From: UBA685 sp049890115
Lineage (GTDB): Bacteria; Pseudomonadota; Alphaproteobacteria; Puniceispirillales; Puniceispirillaceae
DNA length: 51,207 nt
Assembly: GCA_049890115.1 (NCBI GenBank)
Contig: JBMHCC010000001.1
Coordinates: forward strand, 1 to 51,207
Direction of reading: 5' to 3'
Both the position numbers and the translations under genes were made by a program. Of this stretch, positions 8,329-16,469 are shown piece by piece; the first letter of the stretch is position 1, and each line of letters opens with the position of its first letter. The notes beneath the pieces were generated by a model. It saw only the letters and a program-made list of their open reading frames with translations. It ran no database searches and had not been told where the DNA came from.

Positions 8329-11178
8329 CTATGCGATGCCTAGAGCTTGTTTGACCAGCTGTTCTTGTTCACGGTTGTGACGTGAACCTGAACCAGTTGC
8401 TGGAGATGCAGCAGCTTTACGGCCTGCATATTCAGGACGTTGTGTTGCCATAGCAATTTTCATCATTGCTTGTTCAATATCATCTCTGACGAAATGCCAG
8501 CTACCCATATTTTGTGGCTCTTCTTGACACCAAATCACATCTGCTTTTGGTGTTTTTTCCAAAAATGCCACAAGTGCTTTTTGCGGGAATGGATAAAGCT
8601 GCTCAACACGCAAGATTTTCACATGATGCAGTTTTTCCTCATCACGCTTGGCAGCCAAATCATAATAGACCTTGCCAGAACATAGAACGACTCGGCTCAC
8701 ATCCTTATCTTTAATCGCCTTATTAGGCTCATCCAACATTCTATGGAATGATGTATCGGGCCCCATATCAGCTAGATCTGAAATACAAGCTTTGTGGCGA
8801 AGCAGTGATTTTGGTGTCATCACAATAAGCGGTTTTCTGAAATCACGGTTCAGCTGACGGCGCAATACATGGAAATAATTAGCTGGTGTTGAACAATTCA
8901 CCACCTGCATATTATCCTCTGCACAAAGTTGCAGATAACGCTCTAGGCGTGCTGATGAATGTTCAGGGCCCTGACCCTCATAGCCATGTGGCAATAGCAA
9001 TACAAGCCCGTTCATACGCAGCCATTTAGCCTCGCCAGATGAGATAAACTGATCAACAACCACTTGTGCACCATTGGCGAAATCACCAAATTGTGCTTCC
9101 CACATCACAAGGGCATTTGGCTCTGCCTGTGCAAAACCATATTCAAAACCCATGACAGATGCTTCTGATAATGGTGAATCAATGACCTCGAAAATACCTT
9201 GATGAGAATCAAGATGCATCAAAGGCGTATGACGTGTTTCATTCACCTGATCAACAAATACCGCATGACGTTGGCTGAATGTACCACGGCAGGAATCCTG
9301 ACCAGATAGGCGTACAGGGTTACCTTCTAATAAAATAGCACCAAATGCCAAATGCTCTGCTGTTGCCCAGTCAATGCCTGAGCCTGATTCAATCGCCTTA
9401 GCACGCGCATCAATCACACGCTGTAATTTATTATGGATAGACAGACCCTCTGGCACAGTGGTCATGACCTTGCCAATCGCCCGCAACCTATCTAGGTCAA
9501 CAGCGGTATCACCACGGCGTTTTTCACCTTTGGCGACCTGCATGCCTGACCATGACCCTTCCAGCCAGTCAGCTTTATTTGGCTTATAGGTTGCGCCAAT
9601 TTCAAATTCTTCATCCAGATGTGCGTTATGTTCATCAATAATCGCTTGCAGCTGATCAGCACTCAGCACACCTTCTTCTGCCAAACGCTTACCATAGATT
9701 TCTCTGGTTGATGGCTGCTCAGCAATTTTGCGATACATTTGAGGCTGTGTGAATAAAGGCTCATCACCTTCATTATGGCCAAAGCGGCGATAACAGAAAA
9801 TATCAAGCACCACATCAACACCAAATGTCTGGCGGAATTCTGTGGCGATACGCGCGGCATGAACCACCGCTTCTGCATCATCACCATTCACATGCAAAAT
9901 GGGTGCCATCACCATTTTCGCAACATCAGTCGGATAAGGTGATGAGCGTGAATAATGCGGGCTCGTGGTAAAGCCGATCTGGTTATTCACAATAATATGG
10001 ATGGTGCCGCCAGTGCGATAACCACGCAATGCTGAAAACGCAAATGTCTCAGCAACCACACCTTGGCCAGCAAATGCCGCATCACCATGCAGCAAAATAC
10101 CAAGCACTTGGCGTCTATCATCATCGTCACGCTGCTGTTGTTTTGCACGCACACGGCCAACCACGACAGGGTCGACAATTTCCAGATGAGATGGGTTTGG
10201 TGCTAATGAGAGATGGATTTCATTCTCATCAAATTGCCTGTCAGATGAGGCACCCATGTGATATTTCACATCACCTGAACCACCAGCTTCTTCTGGATTT
10301 GCCAGATTGCCCAAAAACTCAGAGGTAATGGCGCGAAATGGCTTGCGCATTACATTATTCAGAACATTAAGACGGCCGCGATGCGCCATGCCAATGACGA
10401 CTTCTTGCAAGCCCATCTGGCCACCACGTTTTAAAATCTGCTCAAGGGCTGGAATAATCGCCTCGCCACCATCAAGACCAAAACGCTTTGTGCCGATATA
10501 TTTTTTATGCAGAAATTTTTCAAAATTCTCTGCATGAACGAGCTTTTCAAAGATCGCAACTTTGCCACGTTCGGTGAATTCAGTGCGGTTATGGATAGCT
10601 TCGATACGTTCTTGAATCCATGCTTTTTGAGCAGGATCCTGGATATGCATAAATTCAACACCAATCGTCGAACAATAGGTTTCTTTCAAGATTTCCAGAA
10701 TTTCATTCAATGTTGCAATTTCATGACCAAGCACAAAATTAATGAAAATCGGGCGATCATAATCACCTTCATCAAACCCATAAGTGGCAGGGTCTAGTTC
10801 TGGATGGATCTCTTTTTCCTGCAAGCCTAACGGGTCAAGCTTTGCAAGCAAATGACCTCTGATTCGATAGGCTCTGATCAGCATGATGGCACGCAGCGAA
10901 TCAAGCGTTGCTGAACGCACATCACCAGCTAGCAAATCACGATTACCAGCAATGCCCTTGGCAACAGCCTTAATAGAGGCATCAGGATCGTGAGCACCAA
11001 CAACCTGTGATGGGGCGACACCCCAGCTAGGGCGGCGTTCTTCTTCGATTGATAATGCGCCTAATGTGGCAAAATATTCAGCCCATTGTGCATCGACTTT
11101 TGCTGGATTCTCGCTCCAGACCTTGTGCATTTCTGCGATAAAGGTGGCATTGGCACCTGAAAGAAAGCTGCTATCCAT
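8329..11178 (-). CDS. sucA: 2-oxoglutarate dehydrogenase E1 component
   Basis: Thiamine diphosphate-dependent decarboxylase that starts the oxidative conversion of 2-oxoglutarate to succinyl-CoA. The 949-residue protein begins with the family N-terminal E2-binding region (SSFLSGANATFIAEMHKVW). It carries HRGRLNVL, the cofactor-binding GDAAFAGQG and NNQIGFTTSP, and the transketolase-like C-terminal part with EAQFGDFANGAQVVVDQFI and LLPHGYEGQGPEHSSAR. Ends and length are normal. It is followed by odhB and lpdA on the same strand and preceded by sucD. The ATG follows GGGCGGG. Confidence 0.98.
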   Translation of the reverse strand: MDSSFLSGANATFIAEMHKVWSENPAKVDAQWAEYFATLGALSIEEERRPSWGVAPSQVVGAHDPDASIKAVAKGIAGNRDLLAGDVRSATLDSLRAIMLIRAYRIRGHLLAKLDPLGLQEKEIHPELDPATYGFDEGDYDRPIFINFVLGHEIATLNEILEILKETYCSTIGVEFMHIQDPAQKAWIQERIEAIHNRTEFTERGKVAIFEKLVHAENFEKFLHKKYIGTKRFGLDGGEAIIPALEQILKRGGQMGLQEVVIGMAHRGRLNVLNNVMRKPFRAITSEFLGNLANPEEAGGSGDVKYHMGASSDRQFDENEIHLSLAPNPSHLEIVDPVVVGRVRAKQQQRDDDDRRQVLGILLHGDAAFAGQGVVAETFAFSALRGYRTGGTIHIIVNNQIGFTTSPHYSRSSPYPTDVAKMVMAPILHVNGDDAEAVVHAARIATEFRQTFGVDVVLDIFCYRRFGHNEGDEPLFTQPQMYRKIAEQPSTREIYGKRLAEEGVLSADQLQAIIDEHNAHLDEEFEIGATYKPNKADWLEGSWSGMQVAKGEKRRGDTAVDLDRLRAIGKVMTTVPEGLSIHNKLQRVIDARAKAIESGSGIDWATAEHLAFGAILLEGNPVRLSGQDSCRGTFSQRHAVFVDQVNETRHTPLMHLDSHQGIFEVIDSPLSEASVMGFEYGFAQAEPNALVMWEAQFGDFANGAQVVVDQFISSGEAKWLRMNGLVLLLPHGYEGQGPEHSSARLERYLQLCAEDNMQVVNCSTPANYFHVLRRQLNRDFRKPLIVMTPKSLLRHKACISDLADMGPDTSFHRMLDEPNKAIKDKDVSRVVLCSGKVYYDLAAKRDEEKLHHVKILRVEQLYPFPQKALVAFLEKTPKADVIWCQEEPQNMGSWHFVRDDIEQAMMKIAMATQRPEYAGRKAAASPATGSGSRHNREQEQLVKQALGIA

Positions 11179-11278
11179 TTTATATCCCGCCCTGATATCC
11201 TATGACTGGCAACAGTCAGATGGCTTATCCTAGCCTATTTCGGTTTCAGAATAAATCCATCTGAGCTTTGTTGTTTTC

Positions 11279-12163
11279 TTACGATGCGAAAGACGCAATC
11301 GCCTTTTGAATGGCAGCACCCAAATCAGCAGGTGATGATGCCATCACATAACCTGCTGCACTCATCGCTGCAATTTTGTCAGAAGCAGCACCGCTACCGC
11401 CTGCGACAATCGCACCAGCATGACCCATCCGGCGGCCCGGAGGTGCTGTCTGGCCTGCAATAAAGCCTGCAATCGGCTTTTTGCGCGGATGATTTGCATA
11501 AAATTCTGCAGCTTCTTCTTCGGCAGAACCACCAATTTCACCAATCATAACGATTGATTCAGTGGCATCGTCATTCAAGAACAGATCTAAACAATCAATG
11601 AAATTAGTACCATTAACAGGGTCACCACCAATACCGATACAAGTTGACTGACCAAGACCTGCTTTGGTTGTTTGTGCCACAGCTTCATAAGTTAAAGTGC
11701 CTGAACGTGACACAATACCAACACTGCCTGGCTGATGAATATGGCCTGGCATAATACCGATTTTACATTCCCCTGGTGTGATGACGCCTGGGCAATTTGG
11801 ACCAATCAAACGGCTATTGCTGCCATCAAGGGCGCGTTTCACCGCAACCATATCCAGCACGGGAATCCCTTCAGTGATACAGACAATCAGCTCAATACCA
11901 GCATCAATAGCTTCCAGAATAGAATCTGCTGCAAATGGCGGCGGCACATAAATCACAGATGCATTGGCTTCTGTTTCGGCCACTGCTTGTGCCACAGTAT
12001 TAAAGACAGGCAGATCAAGATGCTTCTGACCACCTTTGCCTGGTGTGACACCACCAACCATATTCGTGCCATAAGCAATGGCTTGTTCAGAATGGAAAGT
12101 GCCTTGCGCACCAGTGAAACCCTGACAAATAAGACGGGTATTTTTATTCACTAAAACTGACAT
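11279..12163 (-). CDS. sucD: Succinate--CoA ligase (ADP-forming) subunit alpha
   Basis: Alpha subunit of succinyl-CoA synthetase, which couples succinyl-CoA cleavage to nucleotide triphosphate formation. The 294 residues contain the CoA-binding Rossmann fold (CQGFTGAQGTFHSEQAI), the GPNCPGVITPGECKIGIMPG segment and the phosphorylated histidine H248 in RRMGHAGAIV. It starts 6 bases after the sucC stop, forming an operon with it. The 100 bases that separate it from sucA hold a six-base hairpin (TGACTG, GCAA loop, CAGTCA at 11203-11218). Confidence 0.98.
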   Translation of the reverse strand: MSVLVNKNTRLICQGFTGAQGTFHSEQAIAYGTNMVGGVTPGKGGQKHLDLPVFNTVAQAVAETEANASVIYVPPPFAADSILEAIDAGIELIVCITEGIPVLDMVAVKRALDGSNSRLIGPNCPGVITPGECKIGIMPGHIHQPGSVGIVSRSGTLTYEAVAQTTKAGLGQSTCIGIGGDPVNGTNFIDCLDLFLNDDATESIVMIGEIGGSAEEEAAEFYANHPRKKPIAGFIAGQTAPPGRRMGHAGAIVAGGSGAASDKIAAMSAAGYVMASSPADLGAAIQKAIASFAS

Positions 12164-12169
12164 TGCTTG

Positions 12170-13336
12170 CTATGCCCCCTTAATAGCAGTCACGATTTTC
12201 TTGGCAGCATCTGCCAGATCATCAGCTGGAATAATGGCCAGACCAGATTCTTGCATAATCTGTTTGCCTTCAGCCACATTGGTACCTTCAAGACGCACCA
12301 CTAACGGCTTTGTTAAGCCTAAATCACGTGCGGCATTCACCACACCATCTGCGATGATATCACAACGCATAATGCCACCAAAAATATTCACCAAAATACC
12401 TTTGACATTATCGTCTGATAAAATGATTTTAAATGCTTCAGTGACCTTTTCCTTGGTGGCACTACCACCAACATCAAGGAAGTTAGCAGGCTCGCCACCT
12501 TCTAATTTGATGATATCCATTGTTGCCATGGCAAGACCAGCACCATTCACCATACAGCCAATATCACCATCCAATTTGATATAGTTCAAATCAAATTCAG
12601 ATGCCTTGATTTCAGCTGGGTCTTCTTCTGTGAGATCGCGCAATTCCTGAATATCTTTGTGACGATATAATGCGTTATCATCAAAACCGATTTTCGCATC
12701 AAGTGCCATCAGATCACCGTCACCTGTCACAACAAGTGGGTTAATCTCAATCATCGCAGCATCCTTGTCACAAAATGCCTGATAGATACCTTTTAAAAAT
12801 GGTGCTGCTTTTTTGGCAGTATCACCAGTCAGGCCAAGCTGATCAGCAATGCGGCGAATATGATGAGGCATCATGCCTGTGGCAGGGTCAATAGAGATGG
12901 TCAGGATCTTTTCAGGTGTCGCTGCTGCGACCTCTTCAATATCCATCCCGCCTTCGGTGGAGGCAATGATTGTAACCTGTGATGTGGCTCTATCAACCAG
13001 GAGTGATAAATATAGCTCAGTTGCGATATCACAACCATCTTCGATATAAAGACGCTGGACTTCCTTGCCAGCTGGCCCTGTCTGATGTGTGACCAAAGTC
13101 ATACCCAGCATTCTGTCAGCTTCGCTGCGTACATCATCAATGGTTTTTACAACTTTAACGCCGCCTGCTTTACCACGCCCACCAGCGTGAATTTGTGCTT
13201 TGACCACATAAACTGGCCCACCTAGCTTTTCAGCTGCTGCAACAGCTTCATCAGCTGAAAATGCTGGAAAGCCGCGTGCAACGCTCACACCATAATCAGC
13301 CAATAAAGCTTTGGCCTGATGCTCATGAATATTCAT
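12170..13336 (-). CDS. sucC: Succinate--CoA ligase (ADP-forming) subunit beta
   Basis: Beta subunit of succinyl-CoA synthetase, with an ATP-grasp fold that binds nucleotide and the phosphate-carrier helix. The 388-residue protein starts MNIHEHQAKALLADYGV, has the ATP-grasp motif KAQIHAGGRGKAGGVK, the magnesium-binding segment MIEINPLVV, and the C-terminal ligase domain with NIFGGIMRCD. Length and ends are canonical. It is the first gene after a strong terminator that follows mdh, so sucCD-sucA-odhB-lpdA may have its own promoter in the 85-base gap; I could not pick a convincing one by eye. Confidence 0.98.
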   Translation of the reverse strand: MNIHEHQAKALLADYGVSVARGFPAFSADEAVAAAEKLGGPVYVVKAQIHAGGRGKAGGVKVVKTIDDVRSEADRMLGMTLVTHQTGPAGKEVQRLYIEDGCDIATELYLSLLVDRATSQVTIIASTEGGMDIEEVAAATPEKILTISIDPATGMMPHHIRRIADQLGLTGDTAKKAAPFLKGIYQAFCDKDAAMIEINPLVVTGDGDLMALDAKIGFDDNALYRHKDIQELRDLTEEDPAEIKASEFDLNYIKLDGDIGCMVNGAGLAMATMDIIKLEGGEPANFLDVGGSATKEKVTEAFKIILSDDNVKGILVNIFGGIMRCDIIADGVVNAARDLGLTKPLVVRLEGTNVAEGKQIMQESGLAIIPADDLADAAKKIVTAIKGA

Positions 13337-13381
13337 CTCAATTACCCTACTTTCACAATTGATAACGTCATCTTGGAAAGC

Positions 13382-13404
13382 GATTCACAAATGATGTGTG
13401 AATC
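13382..13404. repeat. Dyad symmetry in the mdh-sucC gap
   Basis: GATTCACA (13382-13389) and TGTGAATC (13397-13404) form a perfect 8-base inverted repeat with a 7-base loop. It sits between the mdh terminator and the sucC start, where an operator or a 5'-leader hairpin of the sucCDA transcript would lie. No T-run follows it on the minus strand, so it is not a second terminator. The function is unknown. Confidence 0.45.
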
Positions 13405-13412
13405 ACCAAAAA

Positions 13413-13437
13413 AAAGCGGGTCTATTCAACCCGCTTT
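13413..13437 (-). terminator. Intrinsic terminator at the end of mdh
   Basis: Stem AAAGCGGGT (13413-13421) against ACCCGCTTT (13429-13437), loop CTATTCA, which contains the mdh stop codon. On the minus strand the stem is followed by a run of T residues (the A run at 13408-13415). This is a classical factor-independent terminator overlapping the mdh 3' end, and it separates mdh from sucCD. Confidence 0.85.
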
Positions 13438-14372
13438 GTCACTTCATTCAATGTCTTAACAGCATTAACTGAATGGTCAAACATAGCTTGTTCTTCCTCA
13501 TTTAATGCAATTTCAACAACACGTTCAACACCATTGGCACCAAGCACAGCTGGCACGCCAACATACATCCCATCTAGGCCATAAGCACCATCAACATAAG
13601 CGGCAACTGGCAAGACACGCTTTTTATCCTTCAGATAGGCTTCTGCCATTTCAATGGCTGATGATGCTGGCGCATAAAAGGCAGAACCTGTTTTCAGCAA
13701 ACCAACAATCTCAGCACCACCATCTCTAGTGCGCTGTACAATCTCAGCGATTTTCTCTTCGGTTGACCAACCCATCTTGATCAAATCAGGCACAGGAATA
13801 CCAGCAACTGTCGAATAACGAGTTAGCGGCACCATCGTGTCACCATGACCACCAAGAACAAAGGCTGTGACATCCTGAACTGAGACATCAAATTCTTCAG
13901 ATAGGAAATAACGGAATCTGGCAGAATCCAAAACACCAGCCATACCAACAACTTTATTAGTTGGCAAACCTGATGCACGCTGCAGAACACCAACCATGGC
14001 ATCAAGCGGGTTAGTGATACAAATCACAAAAGCTTCAGGGCAATTTGCCTTAATGCCAGCGCCAACCTGTTTCATCACATTGGTATTAATTTCAACCAAG
14101 TCATCACGGCTCATGCCAGGTTTGCGTGCCACACCAGCTGTTACAATCACCACATCTGCACCAGCCAGCGCATCATAATCATTCGCACCAGAGACAGCAG
14201 CGTTAAAGCCTTCAATAGGGCTTGCCTGTGCAATATCCAATGCTTTGCCTTGTGGGATGCCTTCTGCAATATCAAACAGAACCACATCACCCATTTCTTT
14301 CAGACCAGCAAGCAGCGCCAATGTGCCACCAATATTGCCAGACCCGATAAGAGCAATCTTATTTCGCGCCAT
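13422..14372 (-). CDS. mdh: Malate dehydrogenase
   Basis: NAD-dependent malate/oxaloacetate oxidoreductase of the LDH-like family. The 316 residues start with the NAD fold ALIGSGNIGGTLA, with acidic D34 in VLFDI selecting NAD. R83 in VARKPGMSRDD marks malate rather than lactate specificity, and the catalytic His is H176 in GGHGDTMVPL. The gene has its own terminator at its stop and a 158-base upstream gap with competing hairpins, so it may be transcribed separately from sucCD downstream. Confidence 0.98.
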   Translation of the reverse strand: MARNKIALIGSGNIGGTLALLAGLKEMGDVVLFDIAEGIPQGKALDIAQASPIEGFNAAVSGANDYDALAGADVVIVTAGVARKPGMSRDDLVEINTNVMKQVGAGIKANCPEAFVICITNPLDAMVGVLQRASGLPTNKVVGMAGVLDSARFRYFLSEEFDVSVQDVTAFVLGGHGDTMVPLTRYSTVAGIPVPDLIKMGWSTEEKIAEIVQRTRDGGAEIVGLLKTGSAFYAPASSAIEMAEAYLKDKKRVLPVAAYVDGAYGLDGMYVGVPAVLGANGVERVVEIALNEEEQAMFDHSVNAVKTLNEVTKRVE

Positions 14373-14435
14373 GATTTTTCCCCGATAATTTTGTCTTACG
14401 ACAGGTTTTCTTAACGATAGCTTGTAAAGCAGTGT

Positions 14436-14468
14436 GGGGCCGCTCTCGATGCCCCATCAAAAGGGGGC
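14436..14468 (-). promoter_or_regulatory. Competing hairpins in the zapE-mdh gap
   Basis: Three complementary blocks lie in this gap. GGGGC (14436-14440) and GCCCC (14451-14455) can pair, and the same GCCCC can instead pair with GGGGGC (14463-14468). Read toward mdh on the minus strand, the middle block must choose between an earlier and a later partner. This could be an alternative leader structure for mdh or just the tail of the zapE transcript. No strong T-run follows either stem. Function is inference. Confidence 0.3.
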
Positions 14469-14530
14469 GTGACAAGCTGCCGCATACCTAGCTGATTTCA
14501 CCTAAAAGAGCAAGTAAATTCCACCAAAGA

Positions 14531-15607
14531 TCAGCTATCTGTGATGCGTGTCATCTCTGCTAAACGTGAAAGAGTGCGATCAAATTCAAAGGCCCATTGA
14601 CGCCCTGAATAAAGCGCATTCATTGGACTTTCTGCACTTGCCACAATAAATCGGCCACGGTCATAAAGCGCATCTATCAGCCACATAAAACGGCGTGCTT
14701 CATTTTGCGCATCATTATCAAGATGTGGGATATCTGTGATGAATAACCCTGTTAGCCTGTCAGCGATAGCGACATAATCTCTGGCAGCTAGCGGCACAGC
14801 ACATAAACTATCAAAATTGGTAAAAGCGATATTACCAAGCACCCTATCAAAACAGATATCTCTGCCTGCCACTTTGATAGTAATAGATACAGGCTTATCA
14901 TCAGCAGATGCCAATTTGCCAAATAACTGTTCCATTTCAGCTGATGATGCCGCACCTGCTGGATGATACCAACGTGGCATGGTGCCAAGCAGCCTTTGTC
15001 GCCAATCCTGACCATCTTCAATTTCAATGATATCACAGCGTTCTTTTAACGATGCGATAAATGGCAGAAAACGGTCACGATGCAGACCATTTTGATATAG
15101 CGCATCTGGATGACGATTTGATGTGGCAATCACTGTCACACCTTGTGCAAATAACCCATCAAAGAGCCGTTTGACAATCATAGCATCAGCGATGTCACGG
15201 ACTTCCATTTCATCAAAACACAGAATCTTTGGACCTTGTGCCAGCGTTTTCGCAGCAACCATTGCTGGCTGGTCGGCATTGGCAAGGCGGGCAGCATTCA
15301 TCTCATCATGTGCCATCACCATAAAATCATGAAAATGCACCCGCAAAGCGGTATGTTCTGGCAAGGCCTCATAAAACATATCCATCAACATGGATTTACC
15401 ACGACCAACGCCGCCATAAATATACAGACCCTGTGGTGCGGTTTTAGCACCGCCAGTCAGACGCTGTAACAAAGAGGCCTTTTGCGGTTTTTGGGTAAGC
15501 TGCAAAAACAGATCATCCAAGCTATCAATGATACGGCTCTGGCTAGGGTCCGCATGAAGGCGTCCTTCGCGAACCGCTTTATCATAAAGGCTGGCAGGTG
15601 TGCTCAA
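14531..15607 (-). CDS. zapE: Cell division protein ZapE (AFG1-like ATPase)
   Basis: AAA-type P-loop ATPase of the AFG1/ZapE family. In Escherichia coli ZapE is linked to the Z-ring under stress; in mitochondria Afg1 relates to respiratory-complex quality control. The 358 residues show Walker A GGVGRGKS (65-72), HFHDFM, Walker B ILCFDEMEV (128-136) and the sensor ATSNRHPDALYQNGLHRDRFLPFI. The start is TTG at 15607, preceded by AGGAA about 9 bases upstream, and no ATG fits the N-terminus. A position between sdhB and mdh is common in Alphaproteobacteria and suggests co-expression with respiratory genes. Confidence 0.92.
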   Translation of the reverse strand: MSTPASLYDKAVREGRLHADPSQSRIIDSLDDLFLQLTQKPQKASLLQRLTGGAKTAPQGLYIYGGVGRGKSMLMDMFYEALPEHTALRVHFHDFMVMAHDEMNAARLANADQPAMVAAKTLAQGPKILCFDEMEVRDIADAMIVKRLFDGLFAQGVTVIATSNRHPDALYQNGLHRDRFLPFIASLKERCDIIEIEDGQDWRQRLLGTMPRWYHPAGAASSAEMEQLFGKLASADDKPVSITIKVAGRDICFDRVLGNIAFTNFDSLCAVPLAARDYVAIADRLTGLFITDIPHLDNDAQNEARRFMWLIDALYDRGRFIVASAESPMNALYSGRQWAFEFDRTLSRLAEMTRITDS

Positions 15608-15643
15608 CAGCGCAATTCCTAAAACACCGAAAATGGTGATAAA

Positions 15644-16426
15644 TTAGCCCTGACGCTCCACCATTAATTGCTTAATCTTACCGATAGCCTTGCCAGGGTT
15701 CAGGCCTTTCGGACAGGTTTGTGCGCAATTCATGATCGTATGACAACGATAGAGACGGAAAGGATCTTCCAACGCATCTAGACGCTCGCCTGTATGATCA
15801 TCGCGGCTATCGGCAATCCAACGATAGGCCTGAAGCAAAACGGCAGGACCAAGATAGCGATCGCCATTCCACCAATAAGATGGGCATGATGTTGTACAGC
15901 TGAAGCATAAAACACATTCCCACAAACCATCTAGTTCTTCACGCTCTTCAGGTGATTGCTTGCGCTCGCTATCAACAGGGGCAGGTGTTTCAGATTTCAG
16001 CCATGGCTGAATAGAGGTTAGCTGGGCATAAGCATGGCTGAGATCAGGCACTAAGTCTTTCACCACTGGCATGTGAGGCAGCGGATAAATTGCAACATCA
16101 CCTTTGACATCATCAATAGATTTCAGACAGGCAAGTGTATTCTGGCCATCAATATTCATCGAACATGAGCCACAAATACCTTCACGGCAAGACCGTCTGA
16201 AAGTGACAGTTGAATCAATTTCATTCTTAATCTTGATAAGCGCATCCAGAACCATTGGCCCGCAACTATCAAGGTCAACTTCAAATGTATCAAGACGCGG
16301 ATTGCTATCATCATCTGGTGACCAGCGATATAGCTGGAATGTTTTCGTATTGGTTGCCCCTTCAGCAGCGGCATGATGCACGCCCTTAATTGGCTTGGAA
16401 TTTTTTGGCAAAGTGAATTCAGCCAT
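15644..16426 (-). CDS. sdhB: Succinate dehydrogenase iron-sulfur subunit
   Basis: Electron-transfer subunit of complex II with three clusters. The [2Fe-2S] ligands are in CREGICGSCSMNIDG, the [4Fe-4S] ligands in CVLCFSCTTSCP, and the [3Fe-4S] ligands in CHTIMNCAQTCPKGLNPG. I place the start at the ATG at 16426 (MAEFTLPKNSKP), 260 residues, because AGGGG lies just upstream of it; a GTG at 16441 would add five residues and overlap that ribosome binding site. It is the last of the four sdh genes and lies 43 bases after the sdhA stop. Confidence 0.97.
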   Translation of the reverse strand: MAEFTLPKNSKPIKGVHHAAAEGATNTKTFQLYRWSPDDDSNPRLDTFEVDLDSCGPMVLDALIKIKNEIDSTVTFRRSCREGICGSCSMNIDGQNTLACLKSIDDVKGDVAIYPLPHMPVVKDLVPDLSHAYAQLTSIQPWLKSETPAPVDSERKQSPEEREELDGLWECVLCFSCTTSCPSYWWNGDRYLGPAVLLQAYRWIADSRDDHTGERLDALEDPFRLYRCHTIMNCAQTCPKGLNPGKAIGKIKQLMVERQG

Positions 16427-16469
16427 CTTTTTTCCCCTCACTTATCATATCTGTATCAGATTATGACCC

